A stretch of 64,000 bases of DNA from an uncultured Oribacterium sp. (GCA_900770445.1 CAAGKO010000023.1:9315-73314), one strand, 5' to 3'. Shown: positions 1-8,124, counted from the first letter of the stretch. Notes: a model not told the origin generated them from the sequence alone. Translations and numbers: made by a program.

Positions 1-113
1 GAGATGACATTAGCCATATTATTAAATTAATGACATATATGTATGGATTTAATGATGAGGGTAATGTCAGTACCAGAAAAACCGATTGGGGAAATCAGAT
101 TGAAAGGACGACT

Positions 114-830
114 ATGATAGCGATTATCGACTATGGTGTAGGAAACCTGTTTTCCTTGCAGAGCTCGCTTCGGGCGATCGGCGAGGAGGTGGTGGTGACG
201 GCAGATCAGGACGTCATCCGGCAGGCGGATCATGTGATCCTGCCGGGGGTCGGTGCGTTCGGCGACGCCGTGCAGAAGCTGCGCGACTGCGGGCTCTTCG
301 ATTTCGTGAAGGCGCAGGCGGCGACGGGAAAGCCGTTTCTCGGCATCTGTCTCGGTATGCAGCTGCTGTTCGACCGCTCCCTCGAGTATGGGGAGCACGA
401 GGGGCTCGGGCTGATTCCGGGCGAGGTGCGTCCGATCGAGGGCGTGATCCCGGCACATCTCGACATCCCGCACATGGGCTGGAATGCACTGCACTTCGTC
501 GATCATCCGGAGACCGTCTGTGCATCCCAAGATAAACAGACGTTGTCGACGAACTCGGCTTCAGCGGATGAGGGTACAGATAAGCTGCAGATTCCGGGGG
601 ATGCATCCGGTCGCTGCCCGCTGTTCCGTGATCTCGAGGAGGGCGACTGTGTGTATTTCGTGCACAGCTACGCGGCCTTCGACTGTGATGCGAATCTGAC
701 GGCGACGGCGGAGTACGGTGTGCCGCTGACCGCTGCGGTTCAGAAGGGCAATGTCTATGGCACGCAGTTCCACCCGGAGAAGAGCGGGGCTGTCGGGCTC
801 AGGATCCTGAAGGCGTTTGCTGCACTGTAA
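114..830 (+). CDS. hisH: Imidazole glycerol phosphate synthase, glutaminase subunit HisH
   Basis: HisH releases ammonia from glutamine and passes it to HisF, which makes imidazole glycerol phosphate and AICAR in histidine synthesis. The 238-residue class I glutaminase shows the nucleophile elbow GICLGMQ (Cys79) and the GTQFHPEKSG motif with His220 and Glu222. The ATG at 114 follows a GAAAGGACG ribosome site; an earlier in-frame ATG at 30 adds 28 residues unlike HisH. Oddity: HisH is usually about 200 residues, and the excess is a Ser/Asp/Thr-rich insert at about residues 131-168, between the WNAL and CPLFRDL motifs. hisA and hisF follow on the same strand, as expected for an operon. Earlier his genes, if present, lie left of the window. 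Confidence 0.95.
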   Translation: MIAIIDYGVGNLFSLQSSLRAIGEEVVVTADQDVIRQADHVILPGVGAFGDAVQKLRDCGLFDFVKAQAATGKPFLGICLGMQLLFDRSLEYGEHEGLGLIPGEVRPIEGVIPAHLDIPHMGWNALHFVDHPETVCASQDKQTLSTNSASADEGTDKLQIPGDASGRCPLFRDLEEGDCVYFVHSYAAFDCDANLTATAEYGVPLTAAVQKGNVYGTQFHPEKSGAVGLRILKAFAAL

Positions 831-926
831 TGCGCGCGGGAAGTGTCTGATATGTGACGGTGCCGATGGGCTGCGCGGAGTGAGGATGTAGCGACCGAAG
901 CATTGGCAGAAGAAGGTGGAGGAACT

Positions 927-1643
927 ATGCTGCTGTTTCCAGCGATTGATTTATATGACCATAAGGTAGTACGGCTCCTGAAGGGCGACTACCAGAAAAT
1001 GACGGTGTACAGCGAGGACCCGGTGGCGACGGCCCGGGGGATCGAGGCGGACGGCGGACGCTGGCTGCATCTCGTGGACCTCGAGGGCGCGAAGGACGGC
1101 ACGACGCCGAACTTCGATGTGGTGGCGGCGATCTGCCATGAGACGAAGCTCCAGGTGGAGATCGGCGGCGGGATCCGCAGTCTGGAGATGATCGAGCGCT
1201 ATCTGAATGCCGGTGTCGCGCGGGTCATCCTCGGCACGAAGGCCGTGACGGATGAGGATTTCCTGCGGGATGCGGTGGGGCGCTGGGGCGAGCGGATCGC
1301 CGTGGGCGTCGACGCGAAGGACGGGAAGGTGGCCGTCAAGGGCTGGGTTGAGGTCCTCGATGTCGATATGTTCGACTTCCTATGGAAGCTTCGAAGCCTC
1401 GGCGTGAAGACCGCGATCGTCACGGACATCTCGAAGGACGGCGCGATGAAGGGCACGAACCTGCCGCTGTATGAGCGCCTGAGTCGGCTCGACGGTATCG
1501 ACATCACCGCATCCGGTGGCGTATCGACGCTCGAGGACATCCGGGCGCTTCGCGACATGGGGCTCTATGGCGCGATTCTCGGAAAGGCGATGTACAACGG
1601 CGCGATCGATCTGAAGGATGCACTGGCGGTCGCCCGAGGATGA
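927..1643 (+). CDS. hisA: ProFAR isomerase HisA
   Basis: HisA is a (beta/alpha)8 barrel isomerase that opens the ribose ring of ProFAR to give PRFAR in histidine synthesis. The 238 residues begin MLLFPAIDLYDHKVVRL and carry the first-half catalytic Asp (PAIDLYD), the phosphate-binding GGGIRS loop, the second-half Asp in VTDISKDGAMKG, and the second phosphate loop TASGGVST. The start at 927 is chosen because a purine-rich AGGTGGAGGA site ends just before it; an upstream TTG at 903 would add eight residues. It sits between hisH and hisF with gaps of about 100-125 bp, so one transcript is likely. Confidence 0.95.
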   Translation: MLLFPAIDLYDHKVVRLLKGDYQKMTVYSEDPVATARGIEADGGRWLHLVDLEGAKDGTTPNFDVVAAICHETKLQVEIGGGIRSLEMIERYLNAGVARVILGTKAVTDEDFLRDAVGRWGERIAVGVDAKDGKVAVKGWVEVLDVDMFDFLWKLRSLGVKTAIVTDISKDGAMKGTNLPLYERLSRLDGIDITASGGVSTLEDIRALRDMGLYGAILGKAMYNGAIDLKDALAVARG

Positions 1644-1768
1644 AGGGTCGGGCAGTAGTGAAGATTCGGCAGGCGACAGCGGGAAATCGGTGAAGCCCTG
1701 CGGGCAGAACGCAGTGGACGGTGCCTGTGAAAGTGCATTGGCCGAAGGTAGATGATGAGGTAGAAGAG

Positions 1769-2527
1769 ATGATCACGAAACGAATTATTCCGTGTCTGGA
1801 TGTGCGCGACGGGCGCGTGGTGAAGGGCGTCAATTTCGAGGGACTGCGCGATGTGAGCAGCCCGGTGGAGCTCGGAAAATACTACAGCGATGCGGGCGCG
1901 GATGAGCTCGTGTTCTATGACATCACCGCGAGCTTCGAGGGGCGGAAGCTCTTCACGGACATCCTGACCGAGGTCGCGCGGCAGATTTTCATCCCGCTGA
2001 CCGTCGGTGGCGGCATCAACACGGTCGATGATTTCGATCGCGTGCTGAAGTGCGGTGCCGATAAGGTGTCGGTGAATTCGGGCGCGATCCGGAATCCGGA
2101 TCTCATCAACGCAGCGGCCGAGAAGTATGGCAATCAGTGCGTGGTGCTCTCGGTGGATGCGAAGCGCGTGGACGGAAGCTATCATGTGTTCCTGAACGGC
2201 GGTCGCATCGATACCGGCATGGATGCGCTCGAGTGGATCCGGGACGGCGTGAAGCGTGGTGCGGGTGAGGTCGTGCTGAACTCGATCGACACCGACGGGG
2301 TGAAGCAGGGCTTCGACCTCGAGATGCTCGCGGCGGTGAATGAGCTCGTGAAGGTGCCGGTCATCGCGTCCGGCGGCGCCGGCTCTATCGAGGATTTCGT
2401 GACGCTGTTCCACGAGATTCCGGACATCTCTGCCGGCCTCGCAGCCTCGATCTTCCACTTCGGCGAGGTGAAGATCGGCGACCTGAAGGCGAGACTCCAG
2501 GCGGAAGGCATCCCGGTCAGACGTTGA
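1769..2527 (+). CDS. hisF: Imidazole glycerol phosphate synthase, cyclase subunit HisF
   Basis: HisF takes ammonia from HisH and turns PRFAR into imidazole glycerol phosphate plus AICAR. The 252-residue barrel opens MITKRIIPCLDVRDGRVVKG, with the catalytic Asp in LDVRDG, and has the GGGINTVDD phosphate loop, the second Asp in NSIDTDGVKQG, and IASGGAGS. The ATG at 1769 matches the family start and lies after a GATGAGGTAGAAGAG ribosome site; an in-frame ATG at 1721 would add an unrelated tail. Length is normal. It closes the hisH-hisA-hisF group. Confidence 0.96.
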   Translation: MITKRIIPCLDVRDGRVVKGVNFEGLRDVSSPVELGKYYSDAGADELVFYDITASFEGRKLFTDILTEVARQIFIPLTVGGGINTVDDFDRVLKCGADKVSVNSGAIRNPDLINAAAEKYGNQCVVLSVDAKRVDGSYHVFLNGGRIDTGMDALEWIRDGVKRGAGEVVLNSIDTDGVKQGFDLEMLAAVNELVKVPVIASGGAGSIEDFVTLFHEIPDISAGLAASIFHFGEVKIGDLKARLQAEGIPVRR

Positions 2528-2576
2528 TTCACAGTAAAGATGGGGGCACATTTTGAAGTGTACATTCAGAGTGCTG

Positions 2577-2605
2577 CTTCCATTTTTTACGTTCTATAGT
2601 ACAAT
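2577..2605 (+). promoter_or_regulatory. Possible promoter for hisI
   Basis: The 113-bp gap between hisF and hisI is AT-richer than its flanks and holds a TACAAT -10 box at 2600-2605. The matching -35 around 2577-2583 (TTCCAT) is poor. It may let hisI and the Nudix gene be transcribed independently; weak evidence. Confidence 0.3.
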
Positions 2606-2640
2606 GTTGACAGCGTATCACAGATGAGGAGAGGACAGGA

Positions 2641-2985
2641 ATGGCAGTCGAAACATTTGATATCGAGAAGGTGAAGTTTGACGAGAAGGGGCTGGTGCCG
2701 TGCATCGTACAGGATGTCGAGACGAAGCGCGTGCTGACGCTGGCGTACATGAACCGGGATTCGCTTCGTATCACGCTGGAGAAGGGGCTCACCTGCTTCT
2801 GGTCGCGCTCACGGCAGGAGCTCTGGCTGAAGGGGGCGACGAGCGGAAACTACCAGCACATCGTGACGATGGAAGCGGACTGTGACCGTGACGCGATTCT
2901 CGTGCAGGTCCGGAAGGATGGCCCGGCGTGCCACCGCGGAAATAACAGCTGCTTCGATGACTCGCTTTATAAGGAGTGGAAATAA
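2641..2985 (+). CDS. hisI: Phosphoribosyl-AMP cyclohydrolase HisI
   Basis: HisI opens the purine ring of phosphoribosyl-AMP, the third step of histidine synthesis. The 114-residue protein has the signatures VLTLAYMNRDSL, SRSRQELWLKG, the Asp-rich DCDRD metal site and the Cys pair in PACHRGNNSCF that binds zinc. It ends directly after the HisI domain: there is no fused HisE (phosphoribosyl-ATP pyrophosphohydrolase) domain, which many Firmicutes carry. AGATGAGGAGAGG upstream of the ATG is a strong ribosome site. The stop overlaps the next start by one base (TAATG), so translation of the two is probably coupled. Confidence 0.95.
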   Translation: MAVETFDIEKVKFDEKGLVPCIVQDVETKRVLTLAYMNRDSLRITLEKGLTCFWSRSRQELWLKGATSGNYQHIVTMEADCDRDAILVQVRKDGPACHRGNNSCFDDSLYKEWK

Positions 2986-3530
2986 TGGATTCAAAAGACG
3001 AGCGAATGGATATATATGACAGCGAGAAGCACCGGACGGGCCGTGTCGTGCCGCGCAGCAGCTTCCTGCAGGCGGGCGAGTACATGCTCTACGTGCTGGC
3101 GCTGATCGAGCGGCCGTCGGACGGGCGTTTTCTTATCACGCAGCGTGCGCTTACGAAGAAGTGGGCGGCGGGTGCCTGGGAGGTTTCCGGTGGCGGGGCG
3201 CTGGCAGGCGAGGACAGCTTCACCGCGGTGACGCGCGAGGTGCGTGAGGAGACCGGGCTCGATATTTCGGCGGTGCCGGCCGCGATGCGGACGCCGATCT
3301 ATGGGTACCGGAACGAGGACCTGAAGCGCGGCGACAACTATTTCGTCGACATCTATCACGTGAAGCTGGAGTTTGCGGATGCAGACGTGACCATCGAGCA
3401 GTCGGAGGCCATCGACTTCCGCATGGCAACGATGGACGAGATCCGCGCACTGCACGAGGCGGATGAATTCCTGCATTATCAGCGGATTCAGGAAGCACTC
3501 GCGGCGGAGAAGAACGCACCGCAGGCATGA
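2985..3530 (+). CDS. Nudix hydrolase coupled to hisI
   Basis: The protein has 181 residues. A complete Nudix box is present: G-x5-E, seven residues, then REVREETGLD, in the stretch after WEVSGGGALAGE. Nudix enzymes hydrolyse nucleoside diphosphate-linked substrates and use the box Glu residues to bind magnesium. The N-terminal DIYDSEKHRTG lead resembles the broad MutT/YfcD-like group annotated near isopentenyl-diphosphate isomerase; the substrate cannot be read from sequence. The ATG at 2985 overlaps the hisI stop by one base and has AAGGAG in the hisI end. The tight coupling suggests a link to histidine or nucleotide pools, an inference. Its stop codon lies in the first arm of the repeat array that follows. 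Confidence 0.9.
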   Translation: MDSKDERMDIYDSEKHRTGRVVPRSSFLQAGEYMLYVLALIERPSDGRFLITQRALTKKWAAGAWEVSGGGALAGEDSFTAVTREVREETGLDISAVPAAMRTPIYGYRNEDLKRGDNYFVDIYHVKLEFADADVTIEQSEAIDFRMATMDEIRALHEADEFLHYQRIQEALAAEKNAPQA

Positions 3531-3810
3531 TGCCTGGCTTTTGAAGGGAACGTGCCTGCAGTTCATGCTGGTGAATTTGAGGAGTGTAGGCATGCTCCGC
3601 GGTATTTTCAGGTATCATGCCTATAGAAAATGAATTTGAAATATGCATGTTAGCCTGAAAAGTGATGTAACGTGCCTACAGTTAGATAAGACAAACCGCA
3701 AAAACCGCAGGCATGATGATGGATTTTGGCCTGTGACGTGCCTACAGTTGGATTTAGAGAGAAGAGTAAGCATAGGCATGGAACGTAATTTTGGGCTGCA
3801 ACATGCCTAC
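3521..3810. repeat. Array of five spaced inverted repeats
   Basis: Five copies of GYAGGCATG-N21-CRTGCCTAC occur at 3521-3559, 3586-3624, 3641-3679, 3707-3745 and 3772-3810, with starts 55-66 bp apart. All five have a central stretch of exactly 21 bp; the third copy has a degenerate left arm (ATATGCATG). Right arms of three copies extend into AGTT, and the left arm of copy 4 extends to AACCGCAGGCATG, making 13-bp arms. The 21-bp middles share a TTTT near the centre; copy 3 matches better when read on the other strand. The first arm overlaps the stop of the Nudix gene, and the last ends about 50 bp before the next gene. Function unknown. Confidence 0.85.
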
Positions 3811-3861
3811 TGGACGAGTGCCAGGAGGGTGCGAGTTCAGCCAGAAGACGAAGAACTGTAT

Positions 3862-4587
3862 ATGGAAGAATTTATCAAGAATAAAAAAACAGTATTCAAA
3901 ACGCGGGACCCGCTCGGGCAGTCCATCGAGGTTTGCGAGGGGCTCTACAACGAGGAGCGCATGCGACTGCTGCTTGTCGATGGGGCGATGCAGTCGGCGC
4001 AGTACCTGGATCCGCTGCTGGAGGATGAACTCGCGTTCGAGTACATGCGTGAGTTCGAGTGGGCGTTCCGCCTGCATCCGTCGGCGCGGCGGGTGCTTCT
4101 GATCGGGGGCGGCGGCTTCGCCTACCCTCGGTTTTTTCTGAAGCAGTATCCGGAGAAGTCGATCGACGTGGTGGAGCTTAGCCCGACGATCGTCGAGGTC
4201 GCGCGGGATTATTTCGGTCTCCGCGCGCTGGAGGCACAGTATTCGGACCGCCTTCACGTCATCGTCGGCGACGGCCACCGGTACCTGGAGAATACTATAA
4301 TAAAATACGACGCCATCCTGAACGACGCGTACATCGGCTATAAGTCGAGCGCGTCCATGCAGGCGTCGGCGCAGCTCTTCCACCAGTGCCTTACGGACGG
4401 TGGCCTCTACGCCGCCAATATGGTGACGGCACTTCGTGGCCTCCACTCGATTCAGATGCGCCGTGAGCAGAAGAATTTTCAGAAGGTGTTCGCATACACC
4501 TTCCTTATGCCGTGCGACGACGAGATCAGTCCATTCGTGCCGCAGAACAACATCTTCTTCGCCTCGGATGCGGCGTTCGAGATGTGA
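3862..4587 (+). CDS. Spermidine synthase-like methyltransferase-fold protein
   Basis: The 241 residues have the Rossmann-like fold of the spermidine synthase/SAM methyltransferase superfamily. Motif I is VLLIGGGGFAYPRFFL, followed by the acidic strand IDVVELSPTIVEVAR, then VIVGDGHRYLE and ILNDAYIG. Many such proteins are annotated as spermidine synthase without proof; the aminopropyltransferase DxxD pattern is only partly kept (NDAY), so the substrate is uncertain. Earlier in-frame starts exist (3643, 3778), but they would translate through the repeat array and no family similarity begins before MEEFIKNKKT. The ATG at 3862 has only a weak AGAAGACGAAGA site. The next gene starts 12 bp after its stop. 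Confidence 0.75.
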   Translation: MEEFIKNKKTVFKTRDPLGQSIEVCEGLYNEERMRLLLVDGAMQSAQYLDPLLEDELAFEYMREFEWAFRLHPSARRVLLIGGGGFAYPRFFLKQYPEKSIDVVELSPTIVEVARDYFGLRALEAQYSDRLHVIVGDGHRYLENTIIKYDAILNDAYIGYKSSASMQASAQLFHQCLTDGGLYAANMVTALRGLHSIQMRREQKNFQKVFAYTFLMPCDDEISPFVPQNNIFFASDAAFEM

Positions 4588-4598
4588 CAGGAGTTCTC

Positions 4599-5651
4599 AT
4601 GGGAAACTTAAAAGCAAATTATCACACACATACCACCTTCTGTGATGGCTCCGACGCGGCGGAGGCAGTGGTGAAGGAGGCACTTCGAAAGGGCTTCACA
4701 CATCTCGGCTTCAGCGGGCATATGGACCCGGGCGTTTCGATGGACTACGCAGCCTACGCGCAGGAAATCTGCCGTCTGCAGGCGGCGTACCGCGACCGAA
4801 TCGATATCCTCCGAGGTGCGGAGCTGGACAATGTCTACGACCCGTCATGTGTGACCGATGCGGAGGTGCACGGCAGCGCTGGGGCGATGCCGTCGGCTCT
4901 CCAGATGAGCATGGCGCTGCCTGACGCCCCGGGCGTTCGTTCGTGTGAAGCTTTCGGTGCGCCCGGTGCGGAATACACCATCGGTTCGACGCATTTCGTG
5001 CCGGTGCCGGGCTCTTCTGTGTGGTCGACACCGGCCGCCTTCGGAACGCACCGTGAGGGCTCCGAAAACTGGGATCTGATCGGCGTGGATGGAGACATTG
5101 GCATGCTCCATGACCAGTGCAGGCAGTACTATGGCGGTGACTTCTACGCCCTGTCGGCGGACTACTACCGCTTCGAGGCGATGGTGGCGGCGCGGCTGCA
5201 CCCGACGTTTATCGGGCACTTCGATTTGATCACGCGCTTCAATGATCTCTCGCGCGCAGATGGTGGACACTTCCTCGATGAGACGAGTGAGCGTTACCTT
5301 CTGCCGGCGCGACGAGCCATGGAGGCACTTGTGCCGTACAGGCTGCCGTTTGAAATCAACTGCGGCGCGGTGAACCGCGGACGGAAGAAGGAGCTGTATC
5401 CGCGACCGGAGCTGCTCCGGCATCTCCATGCGCTCGGCGGCGAGATCGTGATCTCCGCGGATGCACATCAGAAGGAGCTGCTCGACGGCGGCTTCGAGGA
5501 GGCGATGGAGCTCGCGTGCTGGGCTGGCTTCACGCACACGAACCTGCTCGTGCGTGCGGCGGGCGCCGATGATGCTTCTCGACCTGCGAAGAATACGAAG
5601 TCGGACGCGGGAGGAACATTGTACTGGCGGACGACAGCATTGAACGAATAG
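4599..5651 (+). CDS. PHP-domain phosphoesterase, possible histidinol-phosphatase
   Basis: The first residues, MGNLKANYHTHTTFCDGSD, hold the HTHT metal motif of the PHP superfamily. LGFSGHMDP, TIGSTHFVP, FIGHFDL and VISADAHQKE supply further metal-ligand positions, including the late D-A-H motif. The PHP group includes HisK/HisJ histidinol-phosphatases, and the nearby his genes make that the best guess. The protein has 350 residues, longer than typical HisK (about 260-280). The excess includes an Ala/Ser/Pro-rich insert near residues 85-130 and a polar tail. ACAGGAG lies before the ATG at 4599, and it probably shares a transcript with the spermidine-synthase-like gene. Confidence 0.8.
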   Translation: MGNLKANYHTHTTFCDGSDAAEAVVKEALRKGFTHLGFSGHMDPGVSMDYAAYAQEICRLQAAYRDRIDILRGAELDNVYDPSCVTDAEVHGSAGAMPSALQMSMALPDAPGVRSCEAFGAPGAEYTIGSTHFVPVPGSSVWSTPAAFGTHREGSENWDLIGVDGDIGMLHDQCRQYYGGDFYALSADYYRFEAMVAARLHPTFIGHFDLITRFNDLSRADGGHFLDETSERYLLPARRAMEALVPYRLPFEINCGAVNRGRKKELYPRPELLRHLHALGGEIVISADAHQKELLDGGFEEAMELACWAGFTHTNLLVRAAGADDASRPAKNTKSDAGGTLYWRTTALNE

Positions 5652-5697
5652 ACAGAGGAAAGAATAGAATGGAAATTAGAAAAAGGCAGGCGGAAGC

Positions 5698-5889
5698 TTA
5701 CTCGCATCCTTCATCGTCTGCATGCGTAAGAAAGGGACAGCTCTTCTCTGAACACATCCCTGCCTGGCCGTCCGGCGCGAGATTACCCTGATAGCTGCAG
5801 GTGTGTTCGCCACCATGGGCACTGTGAAAATCGATTTCCCAGAAGTAGTACTTGCATGCGTGACGCAGATTTCCCATCGTAATATCCAT
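5698..5889 (-). CDS. Cys/His-rich 63-residue protein coupled to the MoaD-like gene
   Basis: I do not recognise this family. The ATG lies 3 bp after the stop of the MoaD-like gene, and the GGAGG of that gene's Gly-Gly-Gly end serves as a well-spaced ribosome site. That argues for a real, translationally coupled gene. The product has five cysteines (residues 12, 31, 46, 51 and 62) and several histidines, including CKYYFWEIDFHSAHGGEHTC. It has no signal peptide or membrane segment. A metal or Fe-S binding role next to a sulfur carrier is possible but is inference. Confidence 0.6.
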   Translation of the reverse strand: MDITMGNLRHACKYYFWEIDFHSAHGGEHTCSYQGNLAPDGQAGMCSEKSCPFLTHADDEGCE

Positions 5890-5892
5890 ACT

Positions 5893-6138
5893 TTAACCTC
5901 CACCAAGCAACATGAGCGAGATGTTTAACTGATCACCTTCTTTTAAAATATAATCCAGTTTATCGGTCATGTTTTCACCGTTACAATTCACGAAGCATCC
6001 GCTGTCCTTATTATCAAGCAGATTGTCTTCCATAAAGCGCATAATAAATTCCTTCAGTGTTGTTCCCGGACGGATTTCCGGATCCGTTTCTTCATCCATG
6101 AATTTCACATGAATCTTAAATTCGCCATGCCATCCCAT
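5893..6138 (-). CDS. MoaD/ThiS-like ubiquitin-fold sulfur carrier
   Basis: The 81-residue protein ends in LMLLGGG. A C-terminal Gly-Gly is the site adenylated and thiocarboxylated in MoaD and ThiS proteins. The sequence has the beta-grasp pattern: FKIHVKF strand, RPGTTLKEFIMRFM helix, then LKEGDQLNISLMLLGG. MoaD donates sulfur for molybdopterin; related carriers serve tungsten enzymes or other sulfur transfers. Start 6138 is chosen because GAAGG lies five bases before it; a longer frame to 6216 adds 26 residues. It faces a ThiF/MoeB-like activating enzyme, its likely partner. MoaE, which would make it a molybdopterin synthase, was not seen in the window. Confidence 0.75.
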   Translation of the reverse strand: MGWHGEFKIHVKFMDEETDPEIRPGTTLKEFIMRFMEDNLLDNKDSGCFVNCNGENMTDKLDYILKEGDQLNISLMLLGGG

Positions 6139-6232
6139 GAAGACCTTCTTTCCCTTTGCGCATGCTGATCGTAGAATCGATGAATGATTCAAGCATACGG
6201 TTATCATCAAACACATCCTTCGTAATGCTTAT

Positions 6233-6261
6233 ATTATCCAACGAAATGAGTCTTTAGGCAA
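6233..6261 (-). promoter_or_regulatory. Promoter for the MoaD-like/Cys-rich pair
   Basis: On the minus strand TTGCCT (6256-6261) and GATAAT (6233-6238) are separated by 17 bp. Transcription would begin near 6226, about 90 bp before the MoaD-like start. It is back to back with the promoter for the ThiF-like gene. Confidence 0.55.
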
Positions 6262-6280
6262 GCGGAAATGATGTAAACGT

Positions 6281-6309
6281 TTGACCTAATCCGAAAAATA
6301 AGTTATATA
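6281..6309 (+). promoter_or_regulatory. Promoter for the ThiF-like and TetR genes
   Basis: TTGACC (6281-6286) and TATATA (6304-6309) have a 17-bp spacer, and the region is AT-rich. It lies 20 bp from the opposing promoter, so one regulator could control both directions; the TetR protein encoded just downstream is a candidate. Confidence 0.6.
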
Positions 6310-6401
6310 TTACATAAGGCGGATGTTGAATGTACTATGCCGGAAATGAGGATAATTCGGGACATCGTTTACGATTTTAACGGGATAAGATGGGAGAGGA
6401 C

Positions 6402-7421
6402 ATGAATGATCGATATTCCAGGCAGGAACGTTTCTTTGGAATCGGGAAAGACGGACAGGAAAAGATAAGACGAAGCAGGGTGGCTATCATCGGACTGGGA
6501 GCACTCGGAACCGTCATCGCGGAAGAACTTACAAGAGCCGGTATCGGCTTTTTGCGCCTCATTGATCGGGATTTTGTCGAACTGCATAACTTACAGCGCC
6601 AGATGCTGTACGATGAAGAAGATGCGCGTATGCACAGATTAAAAGTGGAAGCCTGTGCACAGCATCTGCACAGCATCAATTCAGAAGTGCAGGTGGAGGC
6701 TTTTCCGGAGGATTTTAATTATGGAAATGCAGAAAGCTTTCTGCAGGATGTAGACCTCATCCTGGATGGTACGGATAATCTGGAAACACGCTATCTTATC
6801 AATGAAGTATGTGTAAAGCTCCGTAAGCCCTGGATCTATGGCGGAGCGGTAGAAGCGCAGGGCATGACGATGAGCTTTTTACCGGGAGGAGCATGCTTTT
6901 CGTGTGTAACGGGAACGGTAGAGCCATTTATGAATCAGAGCACACAGAAAACCTGCAGTACAGCCGGCGTTTTATCTCCGGCGACGGCCATCGTAGCTTC
7001 GCTGGAAGTGAAGGAGGCACTTAAAATTCTGGTTTCGGCAGATACGCTGGAACAGGGGCTGATCACATTTGACTTATGGAAGAATTCCTTCCATCATTTT
7101 CAACCGGAAAAGAAAGCAGACTGCCCGATTTGTCAGAGGCAGAAATTTCATTATCTGGGGCATGTGGCAGGCGTGAGAGCATCTCGATTATGTGGGGAAG
7201 ATTCGATTCAGATCCTTCCGGAAAAACGGTGCCATATGTCACTGGATGCGCTGGAAAAAAAGCTGTCCGATCTCGGACAGGTCAGAAAGAATAAATACTA
7301 TTTGAGCTTTGAAGGGAACGAGGCATCATTTCAGGTTTTTTATGATGGACGTGCGATTATCTTACATGTAACATCTGAAGCAAAGGCAAAGGCAATCTAT
7401 TCAGAATATATCGGATTATAA
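6402..7421 (+). CDS. ThiF/MoeB/HesA-family sulfur-carrier adenylyltransferase
   Basis: E1-like enzyme that adenylates the C-terminal glycine of a sulfur carrier. In 339 residues it has the RYSRQERFFGIG start, the ATP-binding VAIIGLGALGTVIAEEL, the magnesium site DGTDNLETRYLINE, a Cys in QKTCSTAGVLSP near the usual E1 cysteine, and two CxxC pairs (CFSC and CPIC) that fit a structural zinc. The C-terminal 90 residues go beyond the core and are not rhodanese-like. GGGAGAGGA precedes ATG 6402; an ATG at 6390 is less well placed. It faces the MoaD-like carrier, a pairing known from molybdopterin and tungsten-enzyme loci. Confidence 0.88.
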   Translation: MNDRYSRQERFFGIGKDGQEKIRRSRVAIIGLGALGTVIAEELTRAGIGFLRLIDRDFVELHNLQRQMLYDEEDARMHRLKVEACAQHLHSINSEVQVEAFPEDFNYGNAESFLQDVDLILDGTDNLETRYLINEVCVKLRKPWIYGGAVEAQGMTMSFLPGGACFSCVTGTVEPFMNQSTQKTCSTAGVLSPATAIVASLEVKEALKILVSADTLEQGLITFDLWKNSFHHFQPEKKADCPICQRQKFHYLGHVAGVRASRLCGEDSIQILPEKRCHMSLDALEKKLSDLGQVRKNKYYLSFEGNEASFQVFYDGRAIILHVTSEAKAKAIYSEYIGL

Positions 7422-7434
7422 GAGGAACATTTGG

Positions 7435-8124
7435 ATGGAAAAGAAAGATAGAGATGATACCAAAAAAAGAATTTTAAAAACAGCCATCAGGCTCTTTGCT
7501 GAATATGGTTATGCAGGAACATCTACGCGTATGATTGCGACGGAAGCGGGTGTGAATCTGTCTGCGATTTCGTTTCATTATAATGGTAAAGAGGGACTAT
7601 ATCAGGAAACCCTCAGATATCTCGGGGAGCGGGTCGGTGATTATTACAACTCGATGTATGAGAAAGTAAACCGGGATTTTGATGAGCATACGATGACGAA
7701 GGAAAAGGCATTTGCGTATATCGAAGAAATCATCGATCTGCAGTTACAAGCCGCTTTTTCCAGGAACAATCGCTATACTGTTCATATGGTATGGCAGGAA
7801 GATCGCGGGCCGGAGGGAGATCAGCCACTGGCGAACATTCTCTTCACAGAGGTGGAGAGTGTGATGGCTCAGCTCCTGAAGTTTTTAGCACCGGGACTGA
7901 ACCTCGAAGAAGCCTTTATCATAAGCCGTCACGTCAATGGCAGTATCATTTCATTCGGAGAGCATCAACATCTGGTCTCCCCGTTTATATCAAAGAAAAC
8001 AGGTTCCGAAACGGTCAGAGAATGGATTCCGAAGATGATAAAGAATGATTGTCTTATGATCGTGCACGGTGTAGTCGAGGGAGCCTCATATGTAGGTTCC
8101 GACGACCGGATCGAAATCAGATGA
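7435..8124 (+). CDS. TetR-family transcriptional regulator
   Basis: The protein has 229 residues. The N-terminus (about 8-55) is a TetR DNA-binding domain: KKRILKTAIRLFAEYGYAGTSTRMIATEAGVNLSAISFHY, split by the usual turn, then the YNGKEGLYQETL helix. The C-terminal ligand domain resembles the CecR/DUF1956 type. It starts 13 bp after the ThiF-like gene, so the two are probably co-transcribed, and it is followed by a strong terminator. Likely targets are the divergent promoters at 6.2-6.3 kb and the promoter of the first molybdenum hydroxylase operon at 8.4 kb; neither is proven. Confidence 0.88.
   Translation: MEKKDRDDTKKRILKTAIRLFAEYGYAGTSTRMIATEAGVNLSAISFHYNGKEGLYQETLRYLGERVGDYYNSMYEKVNRDFDEHTMTKEKAFAYIEEIIDLQLQAAFSRNNRYTVHMVWQEDRGPEGDQPLANILFTEVESVMAQLLKFLAPGLNLEEAFIISRHVNGSIISFGEHQHLVSPFISKKTGSETVREWIPKMIKNDCLMIVHGVVEGASYVGSDDRIEIR

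Noticed and set aside
3521..3810. CRISPR array
   Set aside because: The period of about 65 bp is tempting, but each unit is itself a spaced inverted repeat, the 21-bp centres resemble each other and are not unique, the repeat arms vary, and no cas gene is in the window.
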